Part shown: positions 37,259 through 51,573 of the stretch, piece by piece | Position numbering within the stretch: position 1 is the first letter of the stretch | How the letters are laid out: each line of letters opens with the position of its first letter | Origin: Oryzias latipes | Taxonomy: Eukaryota > Chordata > Actinopteri > Beloniformes > Adrianichthyidae | Assembly: GCF_002234675.1 (NCBI RefSeq) | Contig: NC_019860.2 | Span: forward strand, 15,430,536 to 15,494,535 | Length of the DNA: 64,000 nt | Reading direction: 5' to 3' | Notes under the pieces: model-generated | What the model saw: only the letters and a program-made list of their open reading frames with translations | Told to the model about the DNA's origin: nothing | Database searches by the model: none | Made by a program: the position numbers and the translations under genes

Positions 37259-40200
37259 ATGCTGGATCAGATCCCGAACGAGTTCCGAGAGTTTATCCCC
37301 AGCTTTTACCACAATAACGAAGGTCAGTACCCGGAAATGAACGTTATCCGTGGAAGTAGTTTGTCATAAACTGGGAATGAAGAAGCCAAAAAAAAAAAAG
37401 TTTTTTGTGAGTGTGTCATTTTCTTTTCAAGCACGCAGAATTTTGACACTTACAGTTTAAAAACAACTTTTAAAATATTGTTCTAGATTTATTGGGTCTG
37501 CAAATGAAATTGCACGTTTCTTTTAACAAACATTTTTATAGGTTTCTTTTTTTGAATAAACTTTATTAACAAAATTGAGGATTGACACAGCACAAAGAAA
37601 CTTGTACAAACGGGACAAAGGAAGAAGGCAATGAATGCAAATAAAAAATAAAACAAAATTACATTTTCATGCTCCACAACAGCCAGTTTAGAGGGGCGGA
37701 GTTCAAAGTTCGCTTTGCCCCACCCTTTTTTGATAGACATCTCTCTTGTCCAATCAATATGCTGCAAATAATTTGTACCCAAATGCCTTTAAAAGTTGAG
37801 AATATTCATTCGTGTAAAAGCTTAAATTTTCCCTTTTTTGGTTTTCTCAAAAGTTTGTGTCAATATTTATACTTAATAAGAAGATATTTTACTGTAAAGT
37901 AGTTATTCATATGAGGTAATTATAACTTTGCAATGATAGTTCTACCTCCTTTTCAGTTTAAGTCAATACTTATGGCAAAAAAAACATTTTAATTACCAAA
38001 AAAATCCAATAGATTCTGTATTTTGACCTTGTTGCACAAACCTGTTATGGATTAATAATGACTCAGCATAAACTGCTGACTTGTTTCCCATTTATCTTTA
38101 CCTTCCTTGTTACTGATTACCTTGTTCCGCTGTGTTCATTGAGCCACAACCTGATCCAGTTAACTAGCAGGAAGAAGAATAGCTGGAAAACAAGGAAGGT
38201 GGAAGATCTTCCAGTTTTACGGCACAAAATCTATATATGTGTGAACACCAGCTGGGAGATTTCTACGTATGTTCAATTTAAATCCACCCCAGGGTCAAAA
38301 CAAAGGCCTGGGGTTGATGGGGTTAATTTCAAATATGTATAAAAGTTTTTTTCTTTTCTTTTTTCTTCTTTCAAATCCAGATTATTTTCCGATTAGCGAG
38401 CCCATATCACCAGAGCCCATCCAGCCCCTTCCAAAGAAGTTCACTGTTAAGGAAATGCTGAAGATCAGACGCCAGGTTGGTCAAAGATGACATCATATTC
38501 ATGACTACGCCTCACCCTTTCATTTCTTATTTTGATTGATGGGTGAAGGTTTGAGCTCCTCAAGTATGAGGAAGATCTCGAATAATCTGCATTTCATTCC
38601 CAATTGTTGTTGTTGTTGTTGTTGTGTTGACACATCTGCATTGCTTTCTAGCAATGGAGCTCCGAGCACAGCGTCGCTCCACAAAGTGAAAATCTTGAGT
38701 TTTTTCCCAACCAAGCAAGTCCTCAACTGACATGTCCTACGCCGCCGGCGACCCCCAATCCCGCCGAGCACTATCCCGTTACCCCTCCCGACACTGCCTA
38801 CAGTCCAGCTCCATGTGCCAAGGTCCAGATGACTTTATTTCACTGGCAAATCCAACAGGAGGCTAAGAAGGTTGAAGGGATGACCACTGAGCAAGTCAAC
38901 ATGCAGGATTCAGACGGAGACACGTATGTATTTAAAAAAAAAAACAAAAAAAAAAATAGTTGCTGTAATTTTTAACACAGAGGTGTCCAAACATTTTTTT
39001 ACATTCTTTCACTTATTTTACATTTTTAAGATTATTTTCAATGAACTATTAACTGCTACGTCTAAATACAGTATTAGCAAAATAACTGTCAATTTCTCCA
39101 TTTTTTTTTTGTCCCCTGAACGACTTATCTTGTCTTGAAAACAGCCGCATTCTTGGGATATTCGGCAAACACACCCAAAATAGCCCATTTTCCAGTGTCA
39201 ACTTTCCTTTTGCTTTTTTAATTTACACTTAACATTTTTTAGAAATAAACTAAAACGCGTCTTAGAATGGCTGTACCACGTTGTTGCCACTGGTTTGCAA
39301 CAGTTAAAAACATTATTAAAAGCCAACCACCATCACGAAATCGTAGAAAATGCTGCATATTATTGGTTTTCTGAAAGGAGCCAGTGGGAATTTGCCCACT
39401 ACCGAACTTTGCTTTATTTATTGTGTAGCATAAAATATCAAACTTTGGTTGTTTGAAAGAAAGACTGAATTTAATGTGTTAAATTAGGCATGCAAAGATT
39501 TTTCTTTTTTAATTTATGCAATTTAAAATTGCTAGATGCATAAAAACAGATGACGCCAACTGATTGGAAAAAGGCTTTAGGAAAAAACGCAACATTTTTT
39601 TCAACCAAACGGAAAAGCGAAACAAATGAAAATGAAAAATAAAGCGGTCATTTGATATGTCTTATTCAATACTGACAAAGCAAGATGACCCACAAAGCAC
39701 AAGGGAGGTCGATGCCTAAGCGACGGGAGACAAAGAGAAGGACTTTTCACACCATTTATGTCTTTACCGTCACAATCTCTGTTAAAAAAATACTGTAATT
39801 CAAAATAATAGAACGTTTAGGCGTGTTAGTATGATATGCAGAGCTGCTTACTGTGTTCGGACCGCAGAAATGAATGATTCATTTAGGTCAGATGTGGTTT
39901 CTAGGTAAAAGTCAAAGGGAAACGAAAGGTTCAAGATCCTCTTATTTTGAAAGGAAAAGAATTTGTTCTTACAAGTCTTGTCTTGGCAGCGCTCATTGAA
40001 AACTGACAGTTACATAACTGCATTCTGTGTCCAAAAGAAAAGTAACATTTCATTCACGCTTCCGTGGTTGTCATTTGTTCCAATACGTTTCGGGTTGTTT
40101 TTTTTTGTTTTTTTTTTAAACCCTGAAGCTTCCTTGTACCTAATGGGTGGAAATACTTTGCATCCTGTTTGTCAAGATGCCTGACAGCTAATCAGAAGGT

Positions 40201-41297
40201 TACGAAAGCGCAACACAAACGAGCACCTTTTTTATTTTATTTATTTTTTTACTCTGAATCTAAATTGCCTTTAAAAACCACAATCTTACTTGTGTGTTCT
40301 CTTGCTGTAGATTTCTTCATATCGCCGTGGCACAGGGCAGACGGGCTCTCGCATATGTGCTCGCGGCAAAAATGGCCGGATTTGGCTCTCTGGACATTAA
40401 AGAACACAATGGCCAAGTAGGAAAAATTGCGTTCCCTTCTTCTTTGTGTGCATTTTGCCCCATAAGTCGTATGATGGGTGTGTCTCTTCTGCCTAGACGG
40501 CTCTCCAAATAGCAGCTGTCAGCAACCACCACTTGATCCTGCAAGACCTCCTGACCCACGGAGCCCAGATCAGCACCATGGACCTGTGGGGGCGCTCTCC
40601 TCTGCACGTGTGCGCACAGAAGGGACACTTTCTCAGTCTTCAGGTGAGAATCCGTCCAAGGGGGCAGATGAACGAATAACTTTAAAATGAAAATGGTGGT
40701 TTGGGTGTTTTTTAACATGCTAGTGTGCCTTTTCTTTTTCTAAGGAAATGAAGCTTAAATTTGAATTTCTGAGTATTGCTTTATTCAAATCGTTGTGAAA
40801 CAAGGAAAAAGCAGTCACATTTGTGGAAAATATGCTGGGCGGGCCACAAGCTCCGCCCTATTCTGATGCATTCATTTGTAGACGACTAGATCCATGTAGG
40901 TCTTATGGCTGTAAGCTAGCAGGAGAGCACAAAGAGGCAAATGTTGAATGAACTCCTGCCTCACTGCAGAAACTATGTTCTATAAAAAAACACAGCTTTT
41001 TAGATTAAGGCTGAAAACCACAGGGAGCGAAAGATAATTGGAGTTTTCAATGGAAATAATCAAATAGGTTATTTTTAATAGGTAATTTATTTTTTAATGA
41101 AATTGTAGACATATCTTTTCCAAAACCCCTGCAAATGTGCCAAGGTTTTTTTGTTGTGCTCTAAAGAGTTGGCTCCTTAGAGCACATAGATATTATATAT
41201 CTATATCTATATCTATATAGATATATAGATATAGATATATATCTATATATCTATATATATATATATATATATATCTATATATCTATATATCTATATA

Positions 41298-41333
<36 letters not shown>

Positions 41334-42892
41334 TATATATTCCAAACCAAAAACAGCATTTTGAAAAGGCATTTAGATGAACAAAAATAAAAAAAAATTC
41401 TAATAAATGTATAGATTTAGAATGTTTTAAGCTTCAAAATAAGTTCAAAAATGGAAAAAATGATTTTAAATGACACCGTTTTTGACAATAGTACACGTAT
41501 TACTGTGACTTTTATTTATTTATTTATTTGAACAAATTCAATAAAAGAAAATGCACTCATTTGTTTTTCATTTGAATATTTTGGTCCCACGTTTTTGCCT
41601 CTAAAAGTAAACTTTTCTAATAGATACATTGATTTTTTTTTTTTTGTTAGATTTTCAAGAAGTGCAAACGGATGCTGAATCTGTGCGAGTCTTTGCAACA
41701 GACTTCTCCCTGCATTAGTCACGAGGAAACCAGGCTTATAAGTCAAAAACAACTGCAGCTTATCTGGCTTGTTAATTTGTAACTCCATATTTGTGAAACT
41801 TCTGTTTCCACATCATGAAACTTTGGGTCATGTGAAGGACTTTTAAAAAAACAACCTGGACTTTATAGTCAATTGGGAAAAAAAAGTCTTGTAATATATA
41901 TATTTTTTTTCCTTCAGAGCATCTATAAGACCTTAAGAGGAATTGGCCAAACATTTAACGTGGAAATATACAATTATGATGGTGAGTAACTGTAAAAAGA
42001 AGACCCACCGTGAACCCTCTCTGTGAACCTGATGTGAATGAATTTGTTTTTTACAGGTCTGACCCCTCTGCATGTGGCTGTTCTGTCTCACAACGCTGTA
42101 GTTAAAGAGATAAGACAACTGGAAAACCCCTGCTCCTTCATGACATCGGAGCTGGCGCAGAGAAAACACAAGTACCTGGAGTGCATCAAGATGCTGATGC
42201 TCATGGGCGCCTCCTATGGGACAAAGGTGAGCATTGCAGCCACACTTTGACCTTAAAAAGCTAGACTTATTATGTATTTGTTTCAGTAAATACCTACCAA
42301 AAAATGTTTTTCCCCCCTAGGAACTGAAGAGTGGGCAGACTTGCCTACATATGGCGTGTGAGGAGGCAAATGTGGACCTTCTGCAGCTCTTCCTCAACCA
42401 GCCGTCATCACTGTCTGTTGTTAATGCTAAGGTTAGTGTTTTTTTTTTAAATTTTTTAAATTAAGAAAATTCCATCATCATTCCACGGGGAAAACCGTGT
42501 TTTCTGAATTAACTTCCAGTGCATGAATAATTGGAGCCTGTTTGTTTTTTTTGAAGACATTCAGCGGAAACACGGCCCTCCACATCGTCAGCTCCCTGCA
42601 GAACATCAAACACCAGGCGGAAGCCGCCAAGCTGCTGATGAAGAGAGGCGCCGATCCGGGAACCCGGAACTTTGAGAACGACTTCCCGTCTCAGCTGGTG
42701 CCTGGCGGACCCATCGGTGAAAAGGCAAGACTTTGTTGTTGTTGTTGAGGGGAAAAAATATTGCGCAATAGTTTGAGACAGAAATTCTGATGCTCAGGGG
42801 AAAAAACATCTGATTTTTTTTTTCTTTCTATAACACCTTCTTCTTTTTTGTTTTTCCAGGTGCGGCAGATCCTGAAAGGAAAGTATATTTGA
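37259..42892 (+). CDS. nfkbiz: IkB-zeta-like nuclear NF-kB regulator (ankyrin repeats)
   Basis: Ten coding exons: 37259-37322, 38381-38475, 38652-38923, 40311-40416, 40497-40643, 41918-41981, 42057-42226, 42321-42431, 42557-42724 and 42860-42892, all in phase, 409 aa. From about residue 125 it tracks mammalian IkB-zeta: [15 protein letters not shown], then [79 protein letters not shown] and the end [16 protein letters not shown], giving six to seven ankyrin repeats. IkB-zeta acts in the nucleus as co-regulator of secondary-response NF-kB genes. The N-terminus is only about 143 aa against several hundred in mammals; it keeps [12 protein letters not shown], resembling the VKELL-type OCA motif. 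The frame is open upstream of the chosen ATG to the exon border, so an earlier start is possible. The penultimate intron has a GC donor (AAAAG|GCAAGA). NFKBID is less similar. Confidence 0.85.
38602..38625. repeat. (TTG)n repeat before nfkbiz exon 3
   Basis: About seven TTG units lie roughly 25-50 bp upstream of the exon at 38652, within the branch point to acceptor zone of the intron. Confidence 0.85.
41190..41338. repeat. (ATCTAT)n / (AT)n microsatellite in nfkbiz intron 5
   Basis: Mixed ATCTAT, ATAT and complementary ATAGAT blocks run for about 150 bp, so the tract is partly self-complementary and could form hairpins. Confidence 0.9.
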
Positions 42893-44041
42893 GCGTGAAT
42901 GAAGTTTAAGAACACTGTCAGTTAGACAGTCAAGTCTATGTAATATTATTTGCCCCACAAAGGCAGATACTGGTTGTTTCAGTGAAACATCGTCATTTGT
43001 TCATTACTATGTAATGCTTACGGTTTTTCTTTGAAGCTCTTCTTTTTAAAATGAAATTACAAGGATCACTGCACCATAAGAAATCATGTTATTGTTAAAT
43101 CTGTTGTAATTTTTTTGTAGACATTTTAAGTTTTTTTATTTTAAAAATATATGTATTTTGTTTGTGTTTAAAGACCCACTCTGATCATATTTTGATCTTT
43201 TATAAATCCCAGTGGTCTATTTTTATAATTATTCTTTTGTTTTTTACCCAAGAAGATAAATAAATATATATAAATGTGTAGGACAGTTTCTGGCAAAGTA
43301 GCCATAGTTCATTAGAAATTCAACTCCAAGTTGTGGGCGGGACTGTTGGTATGGAGCAACCCCGCCCCCTCTTCCCCTCTCTGTTTGTAGGAGCTTGGAG
43401 CAGCGTTTTTTTTTTGTCTGCTCCTGATTCATCGTATGCATAAAGAAATACTCGGAGATGCAATGTTAAGCTTAATTTCATCTGAAAAATGTCTCAAGAA
43501 CACAGTTTTAAGCGTTTTGAAATATTAAGTCCATATATTAAGTTTTTTTTTCTGTAATTATGATTAACATGTATAAAAATCATTTTGCGTTAATGTAAAA
43601 TATGACACTGTTTGAACATATTGTGACCTTTTTGTGTGTGTTTTTATGGTGTAAACATACATTCACTGTTAGGGTGGTTATATGTAACTGGTGTGTTCAT
43701 TGGATATATACTAAATAAAGTGGGTAAAAGCTAAACGAGTGATTATAACAGTTATTTTCAAACATGCATCAACCTTGATAAAATAATCCACCTTGTTATA
43801 CTCATTATTTTTGCATCACTTTTGTATAGAAGGAAATAAATGCAACATTTTTCTTTTTTAATGAAATGGCAAACAAAACTCATTGGAATGAATCACAGGT
43901 TGGCCAAGGACTGATTTTGAAATCACCACCGTCTATTAGCATAAACAGATGCTAGCAGCATTTAAGTCTCTTCTCCTGAATGGCTTCCACAAGAATTCTC
44001 ACTGAAGTGTCCAAAATGCTTGGAAATCTGAAGCGACGTCA
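42893..44041. other. Spacer between convergent nfkbiz-like and jagn1 genes
   Basis: It contains nfkbiz 3' UTR and a partial family A MITE at 43168-43510 (left end TTAAAGACCCACTCTGATCA; landmark GTTCATTAGAAATTCAACTC). The right end of the MITE is not recognisable. No other gene is seen. Confidence 0.55.
43168..43510. mobile_element. MITE family A, truncated copy
   Basis: The left terminal repeat and the internal AAATTCAACTCCAAGTTGTG block match the copy at 7021-7921. The middle is much shorter and the right terminal repeat is missing or decayed. Confidence 0.6.
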
Positions 44042-47029
<2,988 letters not shown>

Positions 47030-47242
47030 GGTAGGCGTCCAGGAGGTATCTGGACCCGAAATGCCGTTTAGAACGCGGCCCTCCTGCTGTGGTGAGCAGA
47101 GCGGGAGACAGAGCTCAGACTTCTGACAGCCTCAGGGTCCCACCAAAGGAGCTGGAGGAAAAAGTGGCTGGGGTCTGTTGCCCCCATGACCCCCATGACC
47201 CGGTTCCCGACCAGCGGAAGAAGATGGATGGATGGATGGATT
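47030..47242 (+). mobile_element. Rex3-type LINE 3' end with (GATG)n tail, sense orientation
   Basis: GGAGCTGGAGGAAAAAGTGG followed by the CCGACCAGCGGAAGAAGATG block and (GATG)n at about 47222-47241 is the typical 3' terminus of the fish Rex3/RTE element. Only the last roughly 200 bp survive, as in 5'-truncated LINE insertions. Confidence 0.7.
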
Positions 47243-47646
47243 TCACAGTCCAGAAACAACTTTCAGTGAAATGAACTCATAATTCAAACATTTTTTATGA
47301 AACACAAAGATGGAAAAAAAAAAGTCTAATTTATTTTGAGGCTTTTATAAATATTTGTATGAAGAGTTTTTGAGTCTTCAGCTGCTTCAAAAACACACAA
47401 AAGTCCAAAAACTGAAATGTTCGTTTAGTGCAGCAAAGTATTTACAGAAACAAACTCTTCATCCTCTCAACAACGCTCGCCTGTGAGGAAGAGGAGAACT
47501 CTTCAGCTCTCTTTCTCTCTCTGGCTGAACAAGCTTTGTGCATGGTTGTGGTGTTTGATGCCGGCTGTGGAGCAGCGTCCCAACTGGAGGTAAGTGCTTC
47601 CATCAGAGGCTGGACCCTCTCGGGCCGGACTCCTCCGTTCTGAGGC

Positions 47647-47915
47647 TCACAGAGCCGTTTCAAAGATGACCAGGTGACCGTCCGCCGTCTCTGCGTGTCC
47701 GTTGGTCGGCGCGGCGGGACGTTGGCTGCTGTTGAAAGCCTGCAGGAGGAAAGACCCGGTTTGGTTCTGCCAGAACTTTGCTGGATCCTCTGAGGTGTCT
47801 CCTGTGGAACTGACCTGTTTGGCTGCTTCATGTAAAGCTGCAGCTTCCTGTTTGCCCGTCTGCTGAACCATCTTGAAGAGAATGCTGTCTGGATCCTGCA
47901 GCAGCACCAAGGGTT
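47647..47915 (-). pseudogene. C-terminal two exons of an ABCC4 (MRP4)-like transporter
   Basis: Exons 47915-47815 and 47739-47647 are separated by a 75-bp intron with GT and polypyrimidine-AG borders. They encode EPLVLLQDPDSILFKMVQQT, then GKQEAAALHEAAKQ, then a 30-residue tail ending HLVIFETAL. Human ABCC4 ends with EPYVLLQ...FYKMVQQLGKAEAAALTETAKQ and finishes TIFETAL, a PDZ-binding motif. The match is convincing, but no exon for the ATPase or membrane domains occurs upstream on the minus strand within the remaining 16 kb. Either this is an orphan duplicated fragment or the rest of the gene lies beyond the window, with the repeat-filled region as one huge intron. The reading frame and stop are intact, so 'pseudogene' is a provisional label. 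Confidence 0.7.
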
Positions 47916-48034
47916 CTGCAAAGGCCTGCGCTCTGCTGCAGGGACACACGCTGCTGTTCAGCCACTAAGATGACTGGTGGATGATGTTCATGTCTGAGTT
48001 TCCTCCCTTCATCTAAACAGGGATCTGTTGCTGT

Positions 48035-48570
48035 GATGCAGACAGAGTGGCTCATTGGAAACATGTCTGACACCTAAGGTGGAAGTGTGAGGGTTCAAAT
48101 CCTGCTAAGCATATATGTTAAACTTAGTAGTTTTTTCAGAGTGTATATCATCTTCACTTAAAAAGAGAGACGAGCAGCTGATCTGCTGCAGACAGAACAG
48201 CTCAGTGGTAACGACTTGATCCTTGGAGCAGAAGACTGAGGGTTCAATTCCCACTGAACATCTTTCTAAATAAAATAACAGTTTTTCAGAGTCTGGAACG
48301 TCTTCACCTCATAAGAACAACAAGCTGCTGTTCTGGTGCAGACATGAGGGCTCAGTGGAAAAACATCAGACTGTCAAAGCAAAAGACTGAGGGTTCAAAT
48401 CCTGTTGAGTAGCTTTGTAAATAAACCAACAATTTTTCCACAGTGTGGAATGTCTTCACCTCATAAGAACAACGAGCTGCTGTTCTAGTCTAGGTAGAAT
48501 AGCACAGTGGTAGAGAGCAGGTTATTCACAAGTATGAGGGTGCAGGTTCAATTCCTACTTTGACAGAGGC
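48035..48570 (+). repeat. Tandem array of four tRNA-like units, ~150-bp period
   Basis: Each unit has an A-box-like block and, about 44 nt later, a B-box-like block: TGGCTCATTGG (48048) / GGTTCAAATCC (48092); CAGCTCAGTGG (48198) / GGTTCAATTCC (48241); GGGCTCAGTGG (48348) / GGTTCAAATCC (48392); TAGCACAGTGG (48500) / GGTTCAATTCC (48545). This is true tRNA spacing. Unit starts are 150, 150 and 152 bp apart. Units 1-3 are followed within 30-45 bp by five or six T, a possible Pol III stop. Linkers share TCTTCACCTCATAAGAACAA and GAGCTGCTGTTCT. All B boxes have A where functional tRNAs have G (CGA to CAA), which suggests CpG decay. No unit folds into a clean cloverleaf by eye. Probably tRNA-derived, SINE-like. 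Confidence 0.75.
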
Positions 48571-48834
48571 AGTAACTTACCTCTGTCTGTTAGAAAGATA
48601 AACAATAATTAAACAGAACGTGCAGAAAATGTGATAGGAAGTTAGTGGCACATAGTGCAGTGAGAAAGGATGAGGTCAGTGGCGGGTGGGTGGAGATTGG
48701 CCACAAAAAGGAGGTAAAAGAGGTTGAAAAGAAATGTGGCCAGTCTCCAATGCGAGATAAGGGGAGAAGATAGAATGATAAAGACTGTGGAGAAAGAAAG
48801 TGGAAAGGAGGAAGAATTCATAACAAAAATCAGA

Positions 48835-48901
48835 GCATTGTATAGTGGGTCTAGATGACCCAACTCCCAATGTCAAAGTGCCTAGGATAGCACAAGGGTT
48901 A
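48835..48901. mobile_element. End of TTAA-type MITE (family of 5567-5780)
   Basis: The terminal GATAGCACAAGGGTTAA and subterminal GTGGGTCTAGATGACCCAAC are the reverse complement of the left end of the MITE at 5567. The opposite end was not found. Confidence 0.65.
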
Positions 48902-49739
48902 AATAGCAAGTTTTATAAATGTTCTTATGACTTTTAATCCCATAAATGTTGCTTCAATAGAAAACTAGTTACGGGCAACAAGAAGAAATTTCGTGGCTTC
49001 AGTTAAAGAAACAGTGACATCTGGTGGCCTATTGACGCCATGACATGAGAAAGAAACTTAAACATGCTGGATCAAAATTAAACCCTGAACCTAAAAAAAA
49101 TCAAAAACAGGGTTTTCTGTGAAGAAGTGTAAATGCAGGAAAAACAGCAAAGAACAATTCAGAAATCAGAAATAATGAAGGGAAACTTTGAAAATAAGCA
49201 GAAATTTTGATCTGCAGCTTAACACCAACCCTCTCTCCTGTTGCAGTCACTTCTTCTGCTTTCAGCATCTGTCTTTCATTAAGTGCAAAATGTGAACTTT
49301 TTATATAATCAACCTCTTCAAGGTTCTGCATTACAACTTCACCAATTCGTCTTTAGTTAGCTAAGCACGTCTGAGTCACTTATTTGGTTTGTTTCTTTTC
49401 TTTAAATTCAAAATCTGTTTTTTGTTTCAGCCTCACAAGTACAGGTTTTGTTCCTGATGCTCCACCTCCTTCCCCTGACGGTGGCATATCTGCTGGGCTA
49501 AGCGGCCAAACGGAGACGGTTCTCCCTGTGGCTGGGATTGAGCCACAGCTCCAGTCATTCTCCCTCCACTTTCATCTGCTGGCAATGCTGAGGTGATGCG
49601 ACAATAGCTGCAGCTTTTTGTGTCTCTGTGGCCCTAACAGCAGTCATGAAGGAAAGCTGCTTCATGTTGTCTCTTCAGCAGCTGCCTGAGTCTGCCTGAC
49701 ATCTCTGTTCAGGTGACAAGGAGCTGGCAGGAGCTACCT
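48902..49739. other. No gene recognised
   Basis: Unassigned sequence. A GC-richer block at 49430-49590 has an acceptor-like TTTGTTTCAG before it and could be part of the decayed coding fragment that follows, but I could not recognise its product. Confidence 0.4.
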
Positions 49740-51060
49740 TCTTACTCGGCCGCCTGGAATACCAACGTTGGTAACGAGCATGGTCAGGTCCTCGAGTGTC
49801 CTTACCTGCTCTGAGGGCTCTGTCCAGGATTGCGACCGGACATATGAGGCGGCATCGACTTGCCAAGGTCCCTTTTCGAGGTGGACCCCAGAGACGCCCA
49901 CCGTCTGACTCAGGCTAAGCGCTCTGGAGGGGAAGCACGAAATGGTCGGCCTGATGGATGCGGACGTGATCCAGAGAGTTTTCAAGGTGGAGTGGAGGCT
50001 CCGCTGTGGCACGTGTAGCTGAGTAGACGGCATTCCTCATCCAAAACTGTCTGCACACCTTCAGGGGCAAGGCAGGACGCAATACCCTGGACATCCCGTT
50101 GATGGATGCCCTCTGTTTATAGGAGATCTGGAGCACACAGAGGCGGCACCTTAGGGTGTAGCTCTACACTGAGACTGGTGGGCTGACCAAGGGTGGGGTC
50201 AGCCTGCCTGTTTACCGCTGTGCAAGAGGCTCCACCTCTCTGGAGTACTTCCACCTCCAGCAGTTCATCTCAGGCAACTGCAGATGCTGTTCAGTTTAAC
50301 GGAGTAAATGGTGGAACTTTAGACTTTATTTGGAATTTCCCATCTGTAAACTTAACTGCTGATGATTACATGGTTCCATAGGGGACGTCTGCAAGCCCCA
50401 AGTACTTCCAGGCGTTCTTGATAGATGGACTGGTGAGGTGGAACAAAGACCGCGCAGCAAATGCTGCACCTCCGGCTGTAGCTGAGGAACACCTGTGGCC
50501 TCTGCACTCCTACAGTGGCCACCTCAAGCACACCCTGAGCCAGAAGAGCCAAAGGGTGCTTGGTCTTTAGATGGTTTAGGATTTCACCAAACCTGCTGCA
50601 TACACAGGTGTATAATGACAAAAGAGGCCAGAGGTGTAGATCTGACTTCATATCAACCTACAAAAGTGACCTGAGCTCTCTGTCGTCACTGCAGGGGAGC
50701 TCATAGGGGTGGAGTACCTGTACCAGCAGACGGGCAGCATGCTTGAGGATGTCAGCCTGGACCCTGAGGCTCCGGACGAGGCTGCTGCTGTCACTGCTCT
50801 CCAAGAGGAGGATGAGGGCGTAGAAGAGGATGAAGACCAGGTCAGTCATCATCTCTTCTGACACAGCCGCCCGGCCAGGTGACCCAGCTGGCACCACCAG
50901 GTCTGGGAGCCATCCAGTCCCCCCCACCACCACAGAAGAGGATGTCCATCCCGGTACCTTGCAGACTTCTTGTCAGGGTCTACTCGGCAGAGATTGAGCC
51001 ACAGGACAAAAAACACCTTCAAATCAGGGGTTTTATTTTACCCAACACAAAAACGTCATG
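49740..51060 (+). pseudogene. Degenerate fragment of a multi-copy teleost protein family
   Basis: Coding-like blocks on the plus strand, in different frames, keep the order of a protein family that I remember as uncharacterised and abundant in fish genomes: GLMDADVIQRVFKVE (near 49940), LYTETGGLTKGGVSLPVY and RCARGSTSLEYFHL (50165-50255), SPKYFQAFLIDGLVRW (50395-50450), LWPLHSYSGHLKH (about 50490-50530), and after an acceptor at 50695 GELIGVEYLYQQTG followed by an acidic EEDEGVEEDEDQ exon ending at a GT donor near 50839. The copy is broken and non-functional. Whether the family is a domesticated host gene or transposon-derived is unknown to me. Confidence 0.55.
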
Positions 51061-51557
51061 GACTTAAATAAAATGGGGTCAACTTAACAAAAATGGAACA
51101 GAGAATCCAAAACAAAAGCTCAAACCAACTGAACCTAAACTGACCCACCAACAGGAAACATTAGGGAGATTTTATACTGGCTGATCAGGCCAATGAAACA
51201 ATAGGAAGGGAATCACAAATACAAAACATTAAATACCTAAATATTAACTAAAGCAGTAAAATTACTAGTAATTTAACGCGTCAACAAAAAAACTGAAGTA
51301 ATAGCGCATGTGTGTCACGTCTTATGTCACGTGACGGCCAACCCAGTAATATTTATCAATGGCGACAGCTTTTATGCTACTGAGCAGCATCCTGCACCTA
51401 TAGCAGTGTTAGTTTACGAGGAAGAGGGCAGTTTGGCTAAAGTCCGAATGTATTTAACCAGTTTTAATTTCTTACCTTTTCAACTAATGTAGGACTTTAA
51501 AAGTTTTGAGTAATAACTGTGAAAAGAGAGAATCAAGCTCTTAAAGGTGTCGTGGGT

Positions 51558-51573
51558 GGCTCTCAAAAGAGCC
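51558..51573 (-). other. Histone-type 3' stem-loop, copy 1
   Basis: On the minus strand AACGGCTCTTTTGAGAGCCA continues CCC. It has a 6-bp stem and 4-nt UUUG loop in the histone mRNA consensus form (GGYYYUUYUNNARRRCC). Flanks AAC on the 5' side and ACCCA on the 3' side fit fish histone genes. A downstream TTTAAGAGCTTG resembles a histone downstream element. No histone coding sequence is seen next to it. Confidence 0.4.

Noticed and set aside
37259-42892. Assignment as NFKBID or BCL3
   Set aside because: [24 protein letters not shown] and the C-terminal ILKGK follow IkB-zeta more closely.
48191-48260. Unit 2 of the tandem array as a functional tRNA gene
   Set aside because: The A and B boxes are well spaced, but I could not pair an acceptor stem or find a 7-nt anticodon loop, and the B box has CAA instead of CGA.
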